Positions 32,645 through 34,653 of a DNA stretch of 34,653 nt are shown one piece after another (position 1 is the first letter of the stretch; each line of letters begins with the position of its first letter). The notes beneath the pieces were generated by a model. The model saw nothing but the letters and a program-made list of their open reading frames with translations. It was not told the origin of the DNA and ran no database searches. Source of the stretch: Trueperaceae bacterium (lineage in GTDB: Bacteria; Deinococcota; Deinococci; Deinococcales; Trueperaceae); NCBI GenBank assembly GCA_020354625.1, contig CP070651.1, positions 2,690,507 through 2,725,159 of the forward strand, in the 5' to 3' direction. The translations under genes and the position numbers were made by a program.

Positions 32645-33115
32645 GAGGATTGTAATGCAAGATCATCTCGCACCCTGAGTCGGGAAAGTGGAGGAGAGAA
32701 GCAACTCTAAAATAAACCAAATCCGATTGGTCAAACCCGAGGCCACCTGAGGAGAGTGTCTCTCATACAATTGCCGACTACTCGGTTGAGGCAGAGACCA
32801 CCTCAGCAACCTACACGAGCGCGCCCAGTTGTACACCGGCACCCCCCTCCCAACACCGCTCTCGACTCGGGATTCTTGGCGAAAGCCCGCATCCTTCGCA
32901 CATTCTCAGCGTCCATACTCCGCAACATGTCGGTACGCCGCTCGCTGGTGTTGTCGTTCGGAGTTGAGAAGCCCAGCCGAGAGCGTTTCCTGGTGAAGTG
33001 TTGACTACTTCCATGCGCCACCCGTGCCCCCACTCCTACGAGGCGCCGACCACACCTCCGACGCCGTCTGCTGTACCAACCGGCGGCCCGGCACTCAAGC
33101 TAGCCGCCCCATTCG
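32645..33115. other. 471-bp stretch without a confident gene
   Basis: This lies between the recombinase remnant and a small minus-strand gene candidate. A - strand frame at about 32803-33033 has a helix-like, protein-like middle (SMDAENVRRMRAFAKNPESR), but no family or strong ribosome binding site is recognised. It is probably eroded coding sequence. No repeat, RNA gene or promoter is clear. Confidence 0.4.
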
Positions 33116-33475
33116 TCAGCGCGCCGACGTGCCGGTACGTGAGCCGGGCACGGGCGGAGCGGATGGTGTGGGCCGCCAGGGCCGAGGGGTGCGCCTGGCG
33201 ACCCAGGCACGCACCCTGTTCATCAGGGAAGGGCGGGTTCTCGTCAGGTGGGAGGATTCAGCCTCACGCTCGAGAACGGCAGCAACGCCGGTTTCTTCTG
33301 CACCCATGAGGGCTTTCAGATCGATCCGATGGGGACATGTCGGGTACTGGTAGCTGAACATCTTTCGACTCCTTTTCTCACGCCCGGCCTCGAACAACCC
33401 CTGAGCGTGCTCGATCCTGTCTCCGTACGGCGCCATGTCGAAGAGGTGATCCGCATACAGCTCGATGTAAATCAT
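33116..33475 (-). CDS. Hypothetical small protein with two well-spaced in-frame start sites
   Basis: Up to 119 codons from ATG 33475, which has AAAGGAG 7 nt upstream (33483-33489). A second in-frame ATG at 33361 has AAAAGGAG (33369-33376), also 7 nt upstream. It would give 81 residues starting MFSYQYPTCPH. The first 38 residues (MIYIELYADHLFDMAPYGD) look like a separate small protein that has lost its stop codon. The C-terminal third is rich in Arg and Pro and probably not native. I do not recognise a family. It is divergent from the SARP-type regulator. Existence of one or two small genes here is likely on the strength of the ribosome binding sites; the function is unknown. Confidence 0.42.
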   Translation of the reverse strand: MIYIELYADHLFDMAPYGDRIEHAQGLFEAGREKRSRKMFSYQYPTCPHRIDLKALMGAEETGVAAVLEREAESSHLTRTRPSLMNRVRAWVARRTPRPWRPTPSAPPVPGSRTGTSAR

Positions 33476-33547
33476 GCTCGAACTCCTTTCCCTTCCACCA
33501 TGCCAGCACCCCCCTACACCCCCCCTACGGCGGCCCTACCGCAGCCC

Positions 33548-33575
33548 TTCACCACACCTACAAAGACCGTATAAT
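33548..33575 (+). promoter_or_regulatory. Leaderless promoter of the SARP-type regulator
   Basis: A perfect TATAAT at 33570-33575 ends 6 nt before ATG 33582, and TTCACC at 33548-33553 is a -35-like hexamer 16 nt upstream of it. No ribosome binding site fits between. Transcription would start at or next to the ATG, giving a leaderless mRNA, a common arrangement in Deinococcus and some actinobacteria. Confidence 0.65.
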
Positions 33576-33581
33576 TGAGCC

Positions 33582-34653
33582 ATGCTCCTTCGTACCCTCG
33601 GCAGGCTCCAGCTCGAGGGCGCCTCGTTCACCCAGGCCAAGGCCCTGACACTACTGGCCTACCTCGCACTCGAAGGCCCCCAGGAAAGACGACACCTCGC
33701 CGAGCTGTTCTGGTTCAAAGCAACCGATCCCCTCAACAACCTCAATACCGCCCTGAGCCGCATCCGGAAGGGAGCCCCCGGCGCGGTGGAGGCGGATGAG
33801 GTGCGGGTATCGACCCGCCTCCCGTGTGATGCCGTGGAGCTTCTCGAAGCCAACCCGAAGGGTGAGGCCGAAACCTGCTTGGCGCTGTACCAGGGCAGGT
33901 TCTTGCAAGGCGTGCGGCTCCAGGGAACCAGCAACGACCTCGAAGAGTGGATCTATGCCACCCGAGAGACATTGGCTGCCCGGGCTCGCGAGGCCTTGCT
34001 GCACCTCGCGGAGGACAGCGCCGCGGCGGGAGATTTCGACCGGACTGCCGACCAGGCCCACCGGGCGTACCTGCTGCCGGGCGCCCCGGAACCCGAAGCG
34101 GAAGACCTCGAGAGGATGTACGCGCTCCTTCGGGCAGCAGAGCATCCGGCGGCCACCGAGGTTCGCAAGGAAGCCGGAGGCTACGGCCTGAACCTGCGGC
34201 TCTCGCCCAGCGAGGCGCGAGCGTCGCTTCGGCTCGAGGCTGAGCCGGCACGGCGGGAGGTCTCGCACAACCTGCCTGTGCAACCCACTGGCTTCATCGG
34301 GCGCGAAGCCGAGATGGCAAAGCTTGACAGGCTACTCGCCGATCCAGAGTGCCGCCTCTTGACGATCACCGGACCGGGAGGGGTCGGCAAGACCAGGCTC
34401 GCCATCGAAGCGGTGCAACACCAAGGTGAACGCTACCCTGATGGCGTCACCTTCATCTCTTTTGTCACCGTCACCGCCCCAACCTCCATGCCCTACCCCA
34501 TCGCCACCGCTCTCGACTTCTCCTTTTTCGGTCCCATCAACCCCAAAGAACAGCTCCTCGAACACCTCCAAGATAAAGAGATGCTCTTGGTGCTCGATAA
34601 TCTCGAGCACCTCTTATCAGGTGTTCACTTCATCGGTGAGATGCTGGCAACCG
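33582..34653 (+). CDS. SARP/BTAD-type regulator with AAA/NB-ARC ATPase domain, 3' end outside the window
   Basis: The frame is open for 357 codons and runs off the window. Residues 1-75 resemble the winged-helix output domain of SARP-type regulators (LLRTLGRLQLEG, then LTLLAYLALEG and HLAELFW). About 80-230 is a helical bacterial-transcriptional-activation (BTAD) region. From about 235 an ATPase domain begins with TGFIGREAEM, then Walker A GPGGVGKT at 264-271 and Walker B LLVLDN ending near 340. This matches large STAND-type regulators (DNA-binding, BTAD, NB-ARC, often TPR repeats). The C-terminal sensor region is not visible. ATG 33582 is chosen because a TATAAT box sits 6 nt upstream. The target is unknown. 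Confidence 0.85.
   Translation, partial: MLLRTLGRLQLEGASFTQAKALTLLAYLALEGPQERRHLAELFWFKATDPLNNLNTALSRIRKGAPGAVEADEVRVSTRLPCDAVELLEANPKGEAETCLALYQGRFLQGVRLQGTSNDLEEWIYATRETLAARAREALLHLAEDSAAAGDFDRTADQAHRAYLLPGAPEPEAEDLERMYALLRAAEHPAATEVRKEAGGYGLNLRLSPSEARASLRLEAEPARREVSHNLPVQPTGFIGREAEMAKLDRLLADPECRLLTITGPGGVGKTRLAIEAVQHQGERYPDGVTFISFVTVTAPTSMPYPIATALDFSFFGPINPKEQLLEHLQDKEMLLVLDNLEHLLSGVHFIGEMLAT

Noticed and set aside
33485-33547. C-rich runs resembling a simple repeat or CRISPR-like tract
   Set aside because: The runs are irregular, short and without repeat-spacer order. They are just low-complexity sequence.
34261-34340. Possible frameshift in the SARP-type regulator before its ATPase domain
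   Set aside because: Re-reading codon by codon from 33582 shows one continuous frame through the Walker A motif to the window end.
1-34653. tRNA, rRNA or CRISPR array
   Set aside because: I looked for cloverleaf-like sequences near the recombinase remnant and for regularly spaced repeats and found none that hold up by eye. A covariance-model scan would be decisive.

Overview
The window is high-GC (about 60 % by eye), densely coded bacterial DNA. It has no rRNA, tRNA or CRISPR that I can see. A Deinococcota (Trueperaceae-like) source is my best guess, with Chloroflexota as the alternative. The evidence is indirect. The last gene appears leaderless, with a perfect TATAAT ending 6 nt before its ATG, an arrangement common in Deinococcus. 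The solute-binding protein has a signal peptide but no lipobox, and there are LolC/E-type permeases; both fit a two-membrane envelope.

Region 1 (1-2830) holds a sugar-phosphate-isomerase-type TIM barrel, a convergent CPBP membrane protease and a zinc alcohol dehydrogenase. A perfect 15-bp inverted repeat precedes the dehydrogenase. Region 2 (2850-20869) is the core of the window, a carbohydrate-acid catabolic locus built around a divergent control region at 8652-8883. Leftward from it run an Opp/Dpp-type ABC importer (binding protein and two permeases), a five-Asp-box sialidase-like propeller and a GntR/FCD regulator. Rightward run a DHDPS/NAL-family lyase, a formylglycine sulfatase, a D-tartrate-dehydratase-like enolase-superfamily enzyme, a small glycosyltransferase-like protein, a 1052-residue exo-rhamnogalacturonan-lyase-like protein and a TIM-barrel isomerase. 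After a 310-bp gap come a second DHDPS-family lyase, an oligogalacturonate-lyase-like (PL22) propeller and a Gfo/Idh/MocA oxidoreductase. None of these enzymes has a visible signal peptide. I therefore infer that an intact, probably sulfated and uronate-containing oligosaccharide is imported and then desulfated, cleaved and dismantled in the cytosol. The control region carries GGTATA repeats and a TGGTATACCA palindrome, the kind of site used by GntR/FCD sugar-acid regulators (NanR, ExuR, UxuR), so the regulator of the locus probably binds there.

Region 3 (20870-26443) holds two tandem FtsX/MacB-type permeases with no ATPase beside them, a secreted beta-propeller protein in convergent orientation, and the remnant of a secreted GH31 glycosidase. 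Region 4 (26444-31974) is a two-gene unit. The first gene encodes a secreted 1149-residue protein with two lectin-like domains and about 13 Asp-box repeats. The second encodes a membrane-anchored five-haem cytochrome c with a carboxypeptidase-regulatory-like domain. Region 5 (31975-33581) is genomic debris: a sulfatase fragment abutting the C-terminal half of a tyrosine recombinase, then about 0.8 kb with little recognisable coding. Region 6 (33582-end) is the 5' part of a SARP/BTAD-type regulator with an ATPase domain, running off the window.
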